From contig JBBQQC010000007.1 of assembly GCA_038216465.1 (NCBI GenBank), forward strand, positions 56,111 to 120,110: a stretch of 64,000 nucleotides of DNA, in the 5' to 3' direction. Below the pieces are notes generated by a model, which saw only the letters and a program-made list of their open reading frames with translations, had not been told where the DNA came from and did no database searches. The first letter of the stretch is position 1, and every line of letters starts with the position of its first letter. This DNA is from JACCZX01 sp038216465. Its GTDB lineage: Bacteria > Pseudomonadota > Gammaproteobacteria > Burkholderiales > Burkholderiaceae_F. The translations under genes were made by a program, and so were the position numbers. Of this stretch, positions 1 through 8,835 are shown piece by piece.

Positions 1-219
1 CACGCTGCGCGGTGGGTCAAGGTCTTCGATGCGAAGGATCCATGTCCCATCGACCGCGCGCGCGTCGAGCCAGCTAGCCAGCGCCGCCGCGAGCGAGCCG
101 GCATGCAACGGACCGGTTGGCGACGGCGCGAAGCGGCCGCGATACCGCTTTGCAGGATTTCGTTGGTCCGGATTCGACCCGATCTGTCCTGCTTTTGTCG
201 GTTCAGCCGGTGCGTTCAT
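1..219 (-). CDS. gluQ: Glutamyl-Q tRNA(Asp) synthetase, N-terminal part (cut by window start)
   Basis: Only the first 73 codons are present; the gene runs off the left edge. It starts at an ATG (217-219) on the minus strand. Residues ~27-50 read YRGRFAPSPTGPLHAGS, the class I glutamyl-tRNA synthetase signature with the HIGH-type motif as HAGS, followed by RIEDLDPPR. The family (YadB/GluQ-RS) is a truncated GluRS that attaches glutamate to queuosine in tRNA(Asp) without charging tRNA(Glu). Full GluRS (gltX) shares this motif, but the LHAGSLAAALASWLDAR wording is typical of GluQ. The zinc site and KMSKS motif lie outside the window. It is head-to-head with the diguanylate cyclase that follows. 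Confidence 0.8.
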   Translation of the reverse strand, partial: MNAPAEPTKAGQIGSNPDQRNPAKRYRGRFAPSPTGPLHAGSLAAALASWLDARAVDGTWILRIEDLDPPRSV

Positions 220-248
220 GCGCCGATTATGCGTATAGCGGCCGCCAT

Positions 249-2582
249 TTGACGACGACCGGTCCTTTTCTGGCTAAAGCTACCGTCACCTCCGGGCTTT
301 TCAAACTGTCACTCGACCTTGGCCGCACGACATGGCCAGGCAATCTGGCATTCGGTCTGCTGATCGTGCTGATCCTGTGGCGCGAAAACCAGCTGCCCGC
401 GGCGTTGATCTGGTGGTCGGCCCTGGCAGCGGTCGTGCTCGCGCGCGCTGCCTACTGCCAGCGGGCGTCGAGTTGGATGTCGGCGCACTCGACCCGGATG
501 CCGCGTTGGGCGCAGGCATATGCCGCGCTCGCGGCGTTGGAAGGCACCGTGTGGGCGCTTGCGTTGGTGCTCTTGCCGGCAACCAACGAATCGGCCGCGG
601 TGTTGCAACTGGTGCTGACCATTGCGGTCGTGCTGGGAACGCTGCTCGCTTTCGCGCCCGGCGGTATGCCGTGGATCGCGTGTGCGGTCCCGCTCGCGTT
701 TGCACAACTGATGTTCATGTTGTCGCGCGACCTGCCGCTGCGCGAGATCACGCTGTTGTCGTGGGTGCTGACAATGGCCGGCGCGGCCGCTGGGTTCGTA
801 TTGCTGCGCCGGGCGCTGTCGAACAACGTGGCGATGCGCACCCGCGCGCACAGTTCAGCGCGAGCGCAGGAACAGTCGCACGCCGAACTGGTCCGCAGCC
901 GCGAACAGCTGCGAATGGCACTCGATGCGATCGACGCCGGCGTGGCGGATACCAACGTGCTGACAGGCGAGCGATCGTTTTCGGCGCGTTACATCCAGAT
1001 TCTTGGATATTCCGATCGCGAGTCCTTCATGCAGTCGTACAAGTTCTCGGAGTCAGTGCATCCGGAAGACCGCGATCGTGTCCGGCTGGCGCGCCGGCGC
1101 CATATCGATCAGGGCGCCGCGCTGCGCGAAGAATGCAGAATGCAGCGCGCCGACGGAACTTATGTGTGGGTCATATTGCGTGGCGAATCGGTGCGCGGTA
1201 GCAGCGGCCGCACCACACGGTTGGTGTTTTCGATCGTCGACGACACCGAGCGCCGCGCGGCTCTGCACAAGCTGTCGGAAAGCGAGCGCCGTTATCGCGC
1301 ACTGGTCGAAGCGTCGCCGTCCTTGATCTGGATCTGCGACCGTCACGGCCGCTTGGTTTTTGTTTCGGATCGCGCCTGTCGCGATCTGTACGGCTACGAG
1401 CCGCGCGAGATGCTGGGGCGCTATGTGTGGGACTTCAACGCGCCCGAGTTCACGCGGCGCGAATTCCTGCGCCGCTTTTCGCCGGTGATTCACGGCCGGC
1501 CTGTGTTCGATATGGAGGCGATCCAGCGCACCAAGCGCGCCGAGCCGCTGTACGTGAACATCAGCGCGCTGCCGATGCTGAACGACGCCGGCGAGATCGA
1601 GTCGGTGACCGGCCTGTGCAGTGACATCACTGGATTGAAGCAGCGCGAGCGGGAGCTCAACATCGCGTTGCGCAACCAGCAGGCCGTTTTTGATGCAGCG
1701 GGTGAAGGCATCGCTTTCGTGCGCCGCGGACGCATTGAAGGACCGAACGGTGCGCTGGCGCGCATGCTCGGCGTGTCACGTGATGAATTGATTGGCAAGC
1801 CCGTGGAGGAGATACTGGCCAACCGCGGCGACTGGGAAACAATCGAGCACGGCACTAGTGCGGCCGGCGTCAAAGGTGATGCGGCGATCCACGAGGTGAT
1901 GTTGCGCGCGCACGATGGACGCACGATCTGGTGCCAGCTGACTTCGCGCCAGGCGGGAGAAACAAACTCCCGCATTCTGGTGCTGACCGACATTTCAGCG
2001 CTGAAAAAGCGTGAGGAGATCGCATGGCACCAGGCCAATCACGACGAACTGACCGGACTGCCAAACCGCCGGCTGCTCGGCGAGCATGCGCGCCGCCTGC
2101 TTTCGGTCGCGCTGCGGCAACGACGCCTGGCCGCCGTCTTGGTACTCGATCTGGATGGCTTCAAGGAGTTCAACGACCTGTTCGGACACGCGTATGGCGA
2201 CACGCTGCTACGCCGTGTCGCGCAGCGCTTGTCCAACGTCTTGCGCGACTATGACGTCGTTGCGCGTACCGGCGGCGACGAGTTTGTCGTGCTGCTGCCG
2301 GAAATCGAGGAACCGTCGATCGCGGCGGTTGTAGCCGAGAAGCTGATCGCTGCCGCCAGCGAAAGCGTCGACGTCCCCGGTCGCACGATACGCATGCACG
2401 CCAGCGTCGGCATCGCCCTGTTCCCAGCCGATGGTCACGACTTCAATTCGCTTCTGTCGTCGGCTGACAATGCGATGTATGCGGCCAAGGCCGGCGGCAA
2501 GAACGGCTACCAATTCGCGGGCGAAGTCGGTACTAGCGTCTCCAAGCGCCCCGGCGCTGAAGACGGTATCCGGCTACAGTAA
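249..2582 (+). CDS. Membrane-bound PAS-PAS-PAS-GGDEF diguanylate cyclase
   Basis: Makes cyclic di-GMP from two GTP at the inner membrane. Residues ~28-185 are hydrophobic with about six predicted membrane segments, followed by a short coiled-coil linker and three PAS domains (~216-345, 348-470, 472-590). A GGDEF domain (~596-765) opens with HDELTGLPNRRLL. The active-site loop is GGDEF itself at ~675-679. RDYD lies five residues upstream, an RxxD allosteric inhibitory site for product inhibition. There is no EAL domain. The open frame begins at 117, inside gluQ; a TTG at 249 just beyond the gluQ start is preferred, and a GTG at 210 is possible. No good ribosome binding site decides it. The next gene is a paralogue. 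Confidence 0.85.
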   Translation: MTTTGPFLAKATVTSGLFKLSLDLGRTTWPGNLAFGLLIVLILWRENQLPAALIWWSALAAVVLARAAYCQRASSWMSAHSTRMPRWAQAYAALAALEGTVWALALVLLPATNESAAVLQLVLTIAVVLGTLLAFAPGGMPWIACAVPLAFAQLMFMLSRDLPLREITLLSWVLTMAGAAAGFVLLRRALSNNVAMRTRAHSSARAQEQSHAELVRSREQLRMALDAIDAGVADTNVLTGERSFSARYIQILGYSDRESFMQSYKFSESVHPEDRDRVRLARRRHIDQGAALREECRMQRADGTYVWVILRGESVRGSSGRTTRLVFSIVDDTERRAALHKLSESERRYRALVEASPSLIWICDRHGRLVFVSDRACRDLYGYEPREMLGRYVWDFNAPEFTRREFLRRFSPVIHGRPVFDMEAIQRTKRAEPLYVNISALPMLNDAGEIESVTGLCSDITGLKQRERELNIALRNQQAVFDAAGEGIAFVRRGRIEGPNGALARMLGVSRDELIGKPVEEILANRGDWETIEHGTSAAGVKGDAAIHEVMLRAHDGRTIWCQLTSRQAGETNSRILVLTDISALKKREEIAWHQANHDELTGLPNRRLLGEHARRLLSVALRQRRLAAVLVLDLDGFKEFNDLFGHAYGDTLLRRVAQRLSNVLRDYDVVARTGGDEFVVLLPEIEEPSIAAVVAEKLIAAASESVDVPGRTIRMHASVGIALFPADGHDFNSLLSSADNAMYAAKAGGKNGYQFAGEVGTSVSKRPGAEDGIRLQ

Positions 2583-2668
2583 CGACCCTTCTGAAACTGC
2601 GCCGCGCCAGGCGCGGGCCGATCATCCTTCCAGGCTAACGCCACGCCCGAAGGCGTTGCACGCCGACA

Positions 2669-2684
2669 GCCGGCGATTGCCGGC
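2669..2684. other. Short inverted repeat between the two diguanylate cyclase genes
   Basis: GCCGGC and GCCGGC separated by GATT can form a 6-bp, 4-nt-loop hairpin in the 163-bp gap between the two genes. No T-run follows, so it may be only a pause or mRNA-stability element. The rest of the gap shows no gene. Confidence 0.25.
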
Positions 2685-2745
2685 AGCGGCGGCGGACAGC
2701 TAGGATTGCGATCGGCCGGTTCGCAACTTACGCGCAGCGCACCTT

Positions 2746-5700
2746 ATGGATTCGAACGGTGGGTTCACCGAGTCTCGCAGCGCCACGCGCAAGCCAGCGC
2801 GCGATGGCTTCGACCTGCGCGTCGCGTTCGCTGCCGAGCGTCGGCTACTGCCTGCCTTGCTGCTAATCGGCCTGGTCGCCGCGTTTGCGTCGTTGCGCGC
2901 CGGCGCCAACGCCCTGGCGCTTGCCTGGCTGGCGCTGTACGGAATCAATGCGGCGTTGCGTTTTCTGATTGCAGTCGAGTACGCCACCGCTGCGCGTGAA
3001 GTTCTGCCCGAAACCCGCGGCGGAAAGATTTATCTGGCGACCGCGTGCGCAGACGTCGTTCTATGGAGCTTGATGTTTGCGCTGGTTCCCAACTCCGGGG
3101 CATTTGTGGGAGGCCCGGGGGTCTATGCCGCCGCCGGTGCGGTCCTGCTGGCTGCACTGAGCTACGGTGGATGGCCGCGTGTATGGGCGTTGTACGTACT
3201 GGCGTGGATCGGTGTATTCGCCATCGGCGCATTACGCGCTCAAGGCGAAATCCCGTGGGTCGTAATGGGCTTTCCTCTCTGGCTGATGGCTGCGTGGTGG
3301 ATCGGGCGGCAGCAGCCGATGGCTCGTCACTTGGCGCGCACGACGCACCAGACGATGGCCAGCAACATGACGCGGTTCGGGTGGCAGGCGGCGATTCATG
3401 CGATTCCAACGCCGGTGATCGTCGTGCGCAACGATCGCTTGATCGAAGTCAACCGCTCCGCGTGTGAATTCATAGGCCGCGGCGAGCGCGCGCTGGTGGG
3501 CAGTCTGGTCGCCGAGTGTCTGATTGCCGATCCGCCGAACGCGCTGGATCCCGTCAAGCATCCGTCTAAGTCGAGCGTCGCCGTAGAAATCCGGCCAGCA
3601 GGACGCACCTTCGACGGCGCGCTATGGAACGGACGGGTGCGCTTCATGGAACCGGGGCGCGAGTCATCGGTGATCGTGATTGCGCTGACCAAGGCGGCGC
3701 ACGAGCCGTTTGGCCCCAACCGGCTACTCGAAGACGCGCGCCGCTTTGCCGAGTGGATGGGCGGCATGCAGGGGCTGCCGTGGTATCGCGACGAGCGCGG
3801 AGTGCTGGTGCTGCCGCGCGAGTTTCCGCCTCCGACGGATCGCCTGTTGACCAGCGATTCGACCAGTTTCCCGCTCGGCTACCTGCTGACCGAAGCGGAG
3901 CGCGCGCGCATTAACGGTATCTACAAGGAGTTCCTGCGCGCCGGAGCGGTGTTTGACGAGCGCATGAGTCTGCGCGACGTCGGTGGCGTTGCGCGTCTCG
4001 TGCGCGTGGTCTGCGTCACGCGGCCGCCGATCGGCAGTGCAGTCGCACCCGTTGTTGGAACCATCGCCGCAGCTAGGAGTGCAGCCCAACGGCCATTGGA
4101 GCCCTCCGCCGACCTGCTCGCACGCCTGCCCGTGCTGGTATGGCTGGTCGACGCGCAAGGGCGGGTGGTGCACGCGCAAAGTACTGATCCGCGCCGTTGG
4201 GGGTTGCGCGCTGAGACGCGACTGCGGCCGCAATGGGACGAGGCCTTTGAATTTAAAACCGAGTCGCGCGCCGCAGTGCTGAATGCATTGCAAAAATCGC
4301 TCGGCGGGACGCCAGTTTTCGATGTAGTCAACGCGCGCACCAGCCGCTCGGGGGGGCGCCTTGCGCTGCGCAGCCACTTCGTGCCCTATACCAGCCCCGA
4401 CCCCAGCAAGAAGCTGCAAGCGGTGCTGGTGCTCGACACCATCGCATCACACGGCGAGTTGATCGAGCTGGATCGTCTGAAGCGCAGCAAGTCGCAATAC
4501 AAATCATTGGTTGAAGCGTCGGCCAATCTGATCTGGGCGTGCAACCACGAGTTCATCATCACGTTCGTCAGCCGCCGCGCCACGCGCGAGATCTACGGCT
4601 ACGAAACGCGCGAGTTGCTGGGCCGCTCGATCGAAGTGCTGCTGCCGACCGACATCGATCAGCCTGCCGTCGGTGCGGCATTTGCAGCGCTGCGCGAGGG
4701 CAAACCGATTCGCGATCTGGAAGCGGTGCACATGACGCAAGGCGGCCGGCGCCTGATCATGTCAATTAGCGCGGCGCCGCTGAAGCGGCCCGACGGTAGC
4801 TTTGCCGGCGTAATCGGCATGAACGCCGACCTGACGGCGTTGAAGTCGCGCGAGCGGCGACTGTCGGAAGCGCTGCGCGTCGAGCGCACCGTGCTGGATT
4901 CTGCCGGTCAGGCAATCGCGGTCGTCAAGCTCGGCACAGTTCAGCGCTGCAATGACGCGTTCCTGCGCCTGGTCGGTCTACCGCCGGATGAGCTGGCGCA
5001 TACCCAGCTGTCCGAGTGTTTGCTTGACGCCGACGACTGGCGTGACGTCACCGAAGCAGCGGAGGAGGCGAGCACGCGCGATCAGGCCGTCGTGCGCGAG
5101 CTCCGCGTGCAGCGCGGCGCCAAACTCACGCATGCGATCGGCTCAGGTGAAGCCGCTGCCTGGTGTCAGGTCACCGCGCGCTCGATCGCACCGGGCGAAT
5201 TTGTACTTGTAATCGCGGATATCGACATGCTGAAGCAGCGCGAGGCCAACGCGCTGCACGAGGCGCAGCACGACGAGCTGACGGGCCTGCCGAATCGGCG
5301 ACTGCTGGCCGAGCGGGCTGCTGCCGCGCTGGCAACTTCTGAATTACGACAGGTCGGCTGTGCGGTGCTCGCGATCGACCTCGACGGTTTCAAGGACATT
5401 AACGATCAGTACGGACACGAAGTCGGCGACTTAATGCTGCGCGAAATCGCGGTGCGACTCGCGCGCGTGATGCGTCCTCAGGACACGGTGGCGCGCCGCG
5501 GCGGCGACGAGTTTGCCGTGCTTGCGCCTGACGTGGGAGCGCGGCTCGAAGTGGAAAAGATATCGCTGCGCTTGTTGCAGGCAATTTCGCAGCCGGTCGT
5601 GTTGCCGGGCGAAGCGCCCGACAGCCTGCCACCTCTGACTGTATCGGCCAGCATTGGCGTTGCGCTGGCGCCCGAACAGGGGCGTGATCTGGAGCGCCTA

Positions 5701-5829
5701 TTGCAGCTCGCCGATCTGGCGATGTATGAAGCAAAACTAAAGGGAAAGAACCGCTTCGCTTTCGCTCACAACGCCGGCCTGCCGAACAACGTCACACCGT
5801 TGGTGCCGCGCGCTACCCGTAGCGGCTAG
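2746..5829 (+). CDS. Membrane-bound multi-PAS diguanylate cyclase, paralogue of the preceding gene
   Basis: 1027 residues. About five to six hydrophobic segments lie between residues 30 and 190. PAS-like sensory modules follow at ~210-335 and ~455-570, with a degenerate stretch between them, then two clear PAS domains (~584-705 and ~714-835) and a GGDEF domain (~841-1010). The catalytic loop GGDEF is intact at ~919-923, and RPQD five residues upstream is an RxxD inhibitory site, so an active, product-inhibited c-di-GMP synthase is expected. The last two PAS domains and the GGDEF domain match those of the upstream gene closely (YKSLVEAS / YRALVEAS openings; both GGDEF domains contain DELTGLPNRRLL). 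The N-terminal sensory part differs and is longer. ATG start; no strong ribosome binding site. Confidence 0.85.
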   Translation: MDSNGGFTESRSATRKPARDGFDLRVAFAAERRLLPALLLIGLVAAFASLRAGANALALAWLALYGINAALRFLIAVEYATAAREVLPETRGGKIYLATACADVVLWSLMFALVPNSGAFVGGPGVYAAAGAVLLAALSYGGWPRVWALYVLAWIGVFAIGALRAQGEIPWVVMGFPLWLMAAWWIGRQQPMARHLARTTHQTMASNMTRFGWQAAIHAIPTPVIVVRNDRLIEVNRSACEFIGRGERALVGSLVAECLIADPPNALDPVKHPSKSSVAVEIRPAGRTFDGALWNGRVRFMEPGRESSVIVIALTKAAHEPFGPNRLLEDARRFAEWMGGMQGLPWYRDERGVLVLPREFPPPTDRLLTSDSTSFPLGYLLTEAERARINGIYKEFLRAGAVFDERMSLRDVGGVARLVRVVCVTRPPIGSAVAPVVGTIAAARSAAQRPLEPSADLLARLPVLVWLVDAQGRVVHAQSTDPRRWGLRAETRLRPQWDEAFEFKTESRAAVLNALQKSLGGTPVFDVVNARTSRSGGRLALRSHFVPYTSPDPSKKLQAVLVLDTIASHGELIELDRLKRSKSQYKSLVEASANLIWACNHEFIITFVSRRATREIYGYETRELLGRSIEVLLPTDIDQPAVGAAFAALREGKPIRDLEAVHMTQGGRRLIMSISAAPLKRPDGSFAGVIGMNADLTALKSRERRLSEALRVERTVLDSAGQAIAVVKLGTVQRCNDAFLRLVGLPPDELAHTQLSECLLDADDWRDVTEAAEEASTRDQAVVRELRVQRGAKLTHAIGSGEAAAWCQVTARSIAPGEFVLVIADIDMLKQREANALHEAQHDELTGLPNRRLLAERAAAALATSELRQVGCAVLAIDLDGFKDINDQYGHEVGDLMLREIAVRLARVMRPQDTVARRGGDEFAVLAPDVGARLEVEKISLRLLQAISQPVVLPGEAPDSLPPLTVSASIGVALAPEQGRDLERLLQLADLAMYEAKLKGKNRFAFAHNAGLPNNVTPLVPRATRSG

Positions 5830-5834
5830 CCGAG

Positions 5835-5856
5835 CGCATCGGGTGCAGCCGATGCG
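5835..5856. terminator. Hairpin after the second diguanylate cyclase gene
   Basis: CGCATCGG (5835-5842), a 6-nt loop, and CCGATGCG (5849-5856) form a perfect 8-bp stem 6 bp after the stop codon and just before the pirin gene. There is no T-run, so it is at best a weak or Rho-assisted terminator. Confidence 0.4.
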
Positions 5857-5870
5857 TAAACTCGCGGCCT

Positions 5871-6575
5871 ATGATGAAAATTCGCCGCGGCACTGAGCGC
5901 GGCTACGCCGACCACGGCTGGCTGCAGAGCTTTCACAGTTTCTCGTTCGCCGATTATCACGATCCGGAGTACATGGGCTTCGGTCCGCTGCGCGTGATCA
6001 ATGAAGATCGGATCGCGCCGGGTATGGGCTTCGGTACCCACGGCCACCGCGACATGGAGATCATTACGTATGTTCTTGACGGCGAGCTTGCGCACAAGGA
6101 CACCATCGATCACAGCGCCGCCGCCGCGGTGATCCGGCCAGGTGACGTGCAGCGGATGAGCGCTGGCACCGGTGTGCGGCATTCGGAGTTCAACCAGTCG
6201 AAGCAGACCACGCATTTGTTGCAGATTTGGATCGAGCCGAACGTGCACGGTATTGCGCCGAGTTACGAAGAGAAGCGGTTTGGCGCGGACGCCAAGCGCG
6301 GACGCTTACGATTGGTCGCTTCGCCGGACGGCACCGATGGCTCGGTGATGATTCATCAGGACGCGCAGGTGTATTCGGGGGATTTTGGCGGTGACGAAAG
6401 TGCGGCCTTCGCGTTGGAGTCGGGTCGGCGCGCTTATGTCCATGTGGCGCGCGGCGAGCTCAATGTCAACGATACCCGGCTGCTCGCTGGAGACGCAGTG
6501 ATGCTGGAGGACGTCGATACCATTCGGCTCGCGAACGGCCACGAAGCCGAAGTGTTGGTGTTTGATCTTCCTTGA
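5871..6575 (+). CDS. Pirin family protein (YhhW-like, quercetin 2,3-dioxygenase type)
   Basis: 234-residue bicupin of the usual YhhW/pirin length. The N-terminal cupin carries the metal ligands: H57 and H59 in GTHGHRDME, then H104 and E106 in GVRHSEFN. The family shows quercetinase activity in E. coli YhhW, but physiological substrates are uncertain. The ATG is doubled (ATGATG at 5871). The downstream DoxX gene starts 24 bp after the stop; the pirin plus DoxX pairing recurs in proteobacteria and suggests a stress or redox role (inference). Confidence 0.88.
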   Translation: MMKIRRGTERGYADHGWLQSFHSFSFADYHDPEYMGFGPLRVINEDRIAPGMGFGTHGHRDMEIITYVLDGELAHKDTIDHSAAAAVIRPGDVQRMSAGTGVRHSEFNQSKQTTHLLQIWIEPNVHGIAPSYEEKRFGADAKRGRLRLVASPDGTDGSVMIHQDAQVYSGDFGGDESAAFALESGRRAYVHVARGELNVNDTRLLAGDAVMLEDVDTIRLANGHEAEVLVFDLP

Positions 6576-6598
6576 AGCGCGGAAAGGCAGGCCTGGCA

Positions 6599-6997
6599 AT
6601 GAGCGGTAATTCGAATGCGTTAAGTCTGATCGGCAGAATTCTGCTGGCTGTAATTTTTTTGGTGTCGGGGTTCGGCAAGGTCAGCGGCTTCGGCAGTTTG
6701 GTCGGTCAGATCGCGTCAACAGGCTTGCCGGTCCCGCAGGTGTTCGCGGTCGCTTCTGTCGTGATCGAGATTGGTGGTGGTTTGATGTTGGTGTTTGGCT
6801 GGAAGGCGCGCTGGGCGGCCCTGCTGCTGGCTGTATTCACCGCCATCGTGACGTTCTTCTTCCATAACTTCTGGGCTGCTCCCGCAGCCCAGAAAATGAT
6901 GCAGGAAGTTCAGTTCATGAAGAACTTGGCGCTGATCGGCGGGCTTTTGATGGTGACGGCTTTCGGGCCCGGGCGATTCAGCGTCGACAAGCGCTAG
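6599..6997 (+). CDS. DoxX family membrane protein
   Basis: 132 residues with four hydrophobic segments. It opens with the DoxX-typical LIGRILLAVIFLVSGFGK and has a conserved glycine-rich second half. ATG at 6599 is chosen because an AAAGG ribosome-binding sequence lies at 6583-6587; an in-frame TTG at 6572 would overlap the pirin stop. DoxX proteins are small integral membrane proteins, often linked to redox or oxidative-stress modules; no reaction can be assigned. The last 4 bp overlap the end of the convergent esterase gene. Confidence 0.82.
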   Translation: MSGNSNALSLIGRILLAVIFLVSGFGKVSGFGSLVGQIASTGLPVPQVFAVASVVIEIGGGLMLVFGWKARWAALLLAVFTAIVTFFFHNFWAAPAAQKMMQEVQFMKNLALIGGLLMVTAFGPGRFSVDKR

Positions 6998-7662
6998 GGC
7001 AGAACACGTGTTAGGAACGCTGCGATATCGCGAATTTCCTGTTCGTTGACCGAGTGGGGCATTGGATATTGATGCCACTCGACGACATGTCCGGCCGTCA
7101 CTAACGCGTCGCGCGAAGCGCTACCGCGAGCCAGCGGCACGATCGGATCCGACGTGCCGTGCGCCATAAAAATCGGCACGGCCGCGCTGCCCGCTGCGCG
7201 TTCGCGGTCGAAGCTTTGTGCCAGCGGCAGGTAACACGAAAGCGCAATGATTGCGGCAAGCGGTTCGCTTTGGCGCAGTCCGGTTTGCAGCGCGATGGCT
7301 CCACCCTGCGAAAAACCCGCAAGTACGATGCGCGACCGCTTGATGCCGCGCTCGACTTCGCGCGCGATCAGCGCCTCCACCTGCTGCTGCGATCCGCGGA
7401 TTCCTTTTTCGTCCTCGCGCCGCATCAGGTCGACGTTGACGATGTCGTACCACGCGCGCATCACGGCGCCGCCGTTGATCGTTACCGGCATCGTCGCTGC
7501 GTGCGGGAACACGTAGCGCGCTGCCGGCGCGCCGAGCGCCTGCAGTTCGCGCACGACCGGCACAAAGTCGTAGCCGTCGGCACCTAGCCCGTGCAGCCAG
7601 ATAACCGTCGCTGGTGGAGCAGGGTGCGTCTGCAACTCGACGCATTCGAGCAGGGTGTTCAC
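6994..7662 (-). CDS. Carboxylesterase/phospholipase family alpha/beta hydrolase
   Basis: 222 residues, the usual length for the EstB/acyl-protein-thioesterase-like family. The N-terminal WLHGLGADG is the oxyanion-hole loop. The nucleophile elbow is GFSQGG with S118, the acid is D172 in HGTSDPIVP and the base is H203 in MPHSV, so the triad is complete. No signal peptide, so a cytoplasmic short-chain esterase is expected. Its start codon overlaps the stop of mog by 4 bp (ATGA), placing it third in the darP-mog-esterase operon. Confidence 0.88.
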   Translation of the reverse strand: MNTLLECVELQTHPAPPATVIWLHGLGADGYDFVPVVRELQALGAPAARYVFPHAATMPVTINGGAVMRAWYDIVNVDLMRREDEKGIRGSQQQVEALIAREVERGIKRSRIVLAGFSQGGAIALQTGLRQSEPLAAIIALSCYLPLAQSFDRERAAGSAAVPIFMAHGTSDPIVPLARGSASRDALVTAGHVVEWHQYPMPHSVNEQEIRDIAAFLTRVLP

Positions 7663-8276
7663 GCGCCGGACTTTAGCGCGGACTTCGGACGAAACGATCT
7701 GACAACCGCGTCGTGCGTTTCGATGGTGGGCCCGCCGATCAGGTCAATGCAGTACGGCACCGCCGAGAAGATCCCGTGCACTTTGTGTTCACCGGCCGGT
7801 GACTTCAAACCTTCGAGGGTTTCCGTGATCGCTTTCGGCTGACCCGGCAGATTCAGAATCAGCGCTGCATGGTCGCCGGTTTCGCGCAACACCCCGACCT
7901 GACGCGACAAGATCGCCGTCGGAACGAACTCGAGCGAGATGCGGCGCATCTGTTCACCGAAGCCCGGCATCACCCGTGTGGCGATCGCAAGCGTCGCTTC
8001 CGGTGTGACGTCACGCCGCGCCGGACCGGTGCCGCCGGTAGTTAGCACGAGATCGCATCGGACTTCGTCGACCAGCTCGATAAGCGTCTGTTCGATCGTC
8101 GACCGGTCATCGGCAATCAGGCGCGGATGCGTTTGAAACGGTGTCTTTAGCGCGTGTAGCAGCCATTGCTGCAGTCCGGGCAACCCCTGGTCGACGTAGA
8201 CGCCCCTTGACGCGCGATCCGAGACCGACACGATCCCGACGATCAGCTCATTCGGAAACGCGCGCCTAGCTTGCAT
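7659..8276 (-). CDS. mog: Molybdopterin adenylyltransferase (Mog/MoaB family)
   Basis: 205 residues from an ATG at 8276. The frame stays open to 8438 but that extension is antisense-like and low-complexity. The protein begins with the family's IVGIVSVSDRASRG strand and contains TTGGTGPARRDVTPEAT, the MPT-binding loop. Mog adenylylates molybdopterin before molybdate insertion. The longer Mog form (with AILSRQVGVLR and NLPGQPKAI) rather than short MoaB is favoured by length. Its start overlaps the darP 3' end by 11 bp, consistent with translational coupling. Confidence 0.88.
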   Translation of the reverse strand: MQARRAFPNELIVGIVSVSDRASRGVYVDQGLPGLQQWLLHALKTPFQTHPRLIADDRSTIEQTLIELVDEVRCDLVLTTGGTGPARRDVTPEATLAIATRVMPGFGEQMRRISLEFVPTAILSRQVGVLRETGDHAALILNLPGQPKAITETLEGLKSPAGEHKVHGIFSAVPYCIDLIGGPTIETHDAVVRSFRPKSALKSGA

Positions 8277-8799
8277 CGGCGTCGGGCGCACGCTCGCGCA
8301 ACTCGTTCTCCAGATGCCGGTGCAGCCGGCGATAAAGCTCGCGCGCGTGCTTGGGCGCTTGCTGCAGCTCGCGCTCGCGGCGCGCCGCGCGGATCGACGT
8401 GCGCAGCCATTGCGTTTCGGCGTCTGGGTGCTGTGCAACGAAAACCGTCAGTGCCTCGTCGTCGTCGAGCAAGCGCTCGCGCCAGGTTTCAGCCTGATGC
8501 ATCAACGAGACCGCAGTGCGCGATTCGCCTGTCACCCGTTCGAGCGCGGCGCGGATCGCATCGGCGTCGGCCCGCCGCATCAATTTACCGAGGTACTGCA
8601 TATGCCGGCGCCGAGCTTCGTGGCCTGTTACCTGGTGAGCGAAGGTGACTGCTTCGCGAAGTTCTTCCGGCAGGTCGATGCGTGCAAACTGATCATGGCT
8701 TAACCCGACCAACTGCACGCCGAGCGATTGCAGCGCGTGCATCTGCTTTTTGCGCTCGGTCTTGCTCGGTCGGTCAGAGGTTTCTTCGCTCGACGCCAT
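8266..8799 (-). CDS. darP: Ribosome-associated protein DarP (YjgA, DUF615)
   Basis: 177 residues. It opens with PSKTERKKQMHALQSLG, the DUF615 hallmark, and continues as an almost entirely helical, highly charged protein. DarP binds the maturing 50S subunit in E. coli (YjgA). It is divergent from pmbA with only 36 bp between the start codons, a gene pair conserved in beta- and gammaproteobacteria. It is the first gene of an overlapping three-gene run with mog and the esterase. Confidence 0.92.
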   Translation of the reverse strand: MASSEETSDRPSKTERKKQMHALQSLGVQLVGLSHDQFARIDLPEELREAVTFAHQVTGHEARRRHMQYLGKLMRRADADAIRAALERVTGESRTAVSLMHQAETWRERLLDDDEALTVFVAQHPDAETQWLRTSIRAARRERELQQAPKHARELYRRLHRHLENELRERAPDADAS

Positions 8800-8835
8800 C
8801 GTTGGTTATCATACTGAGCCAGATGAGCCTGCCAC

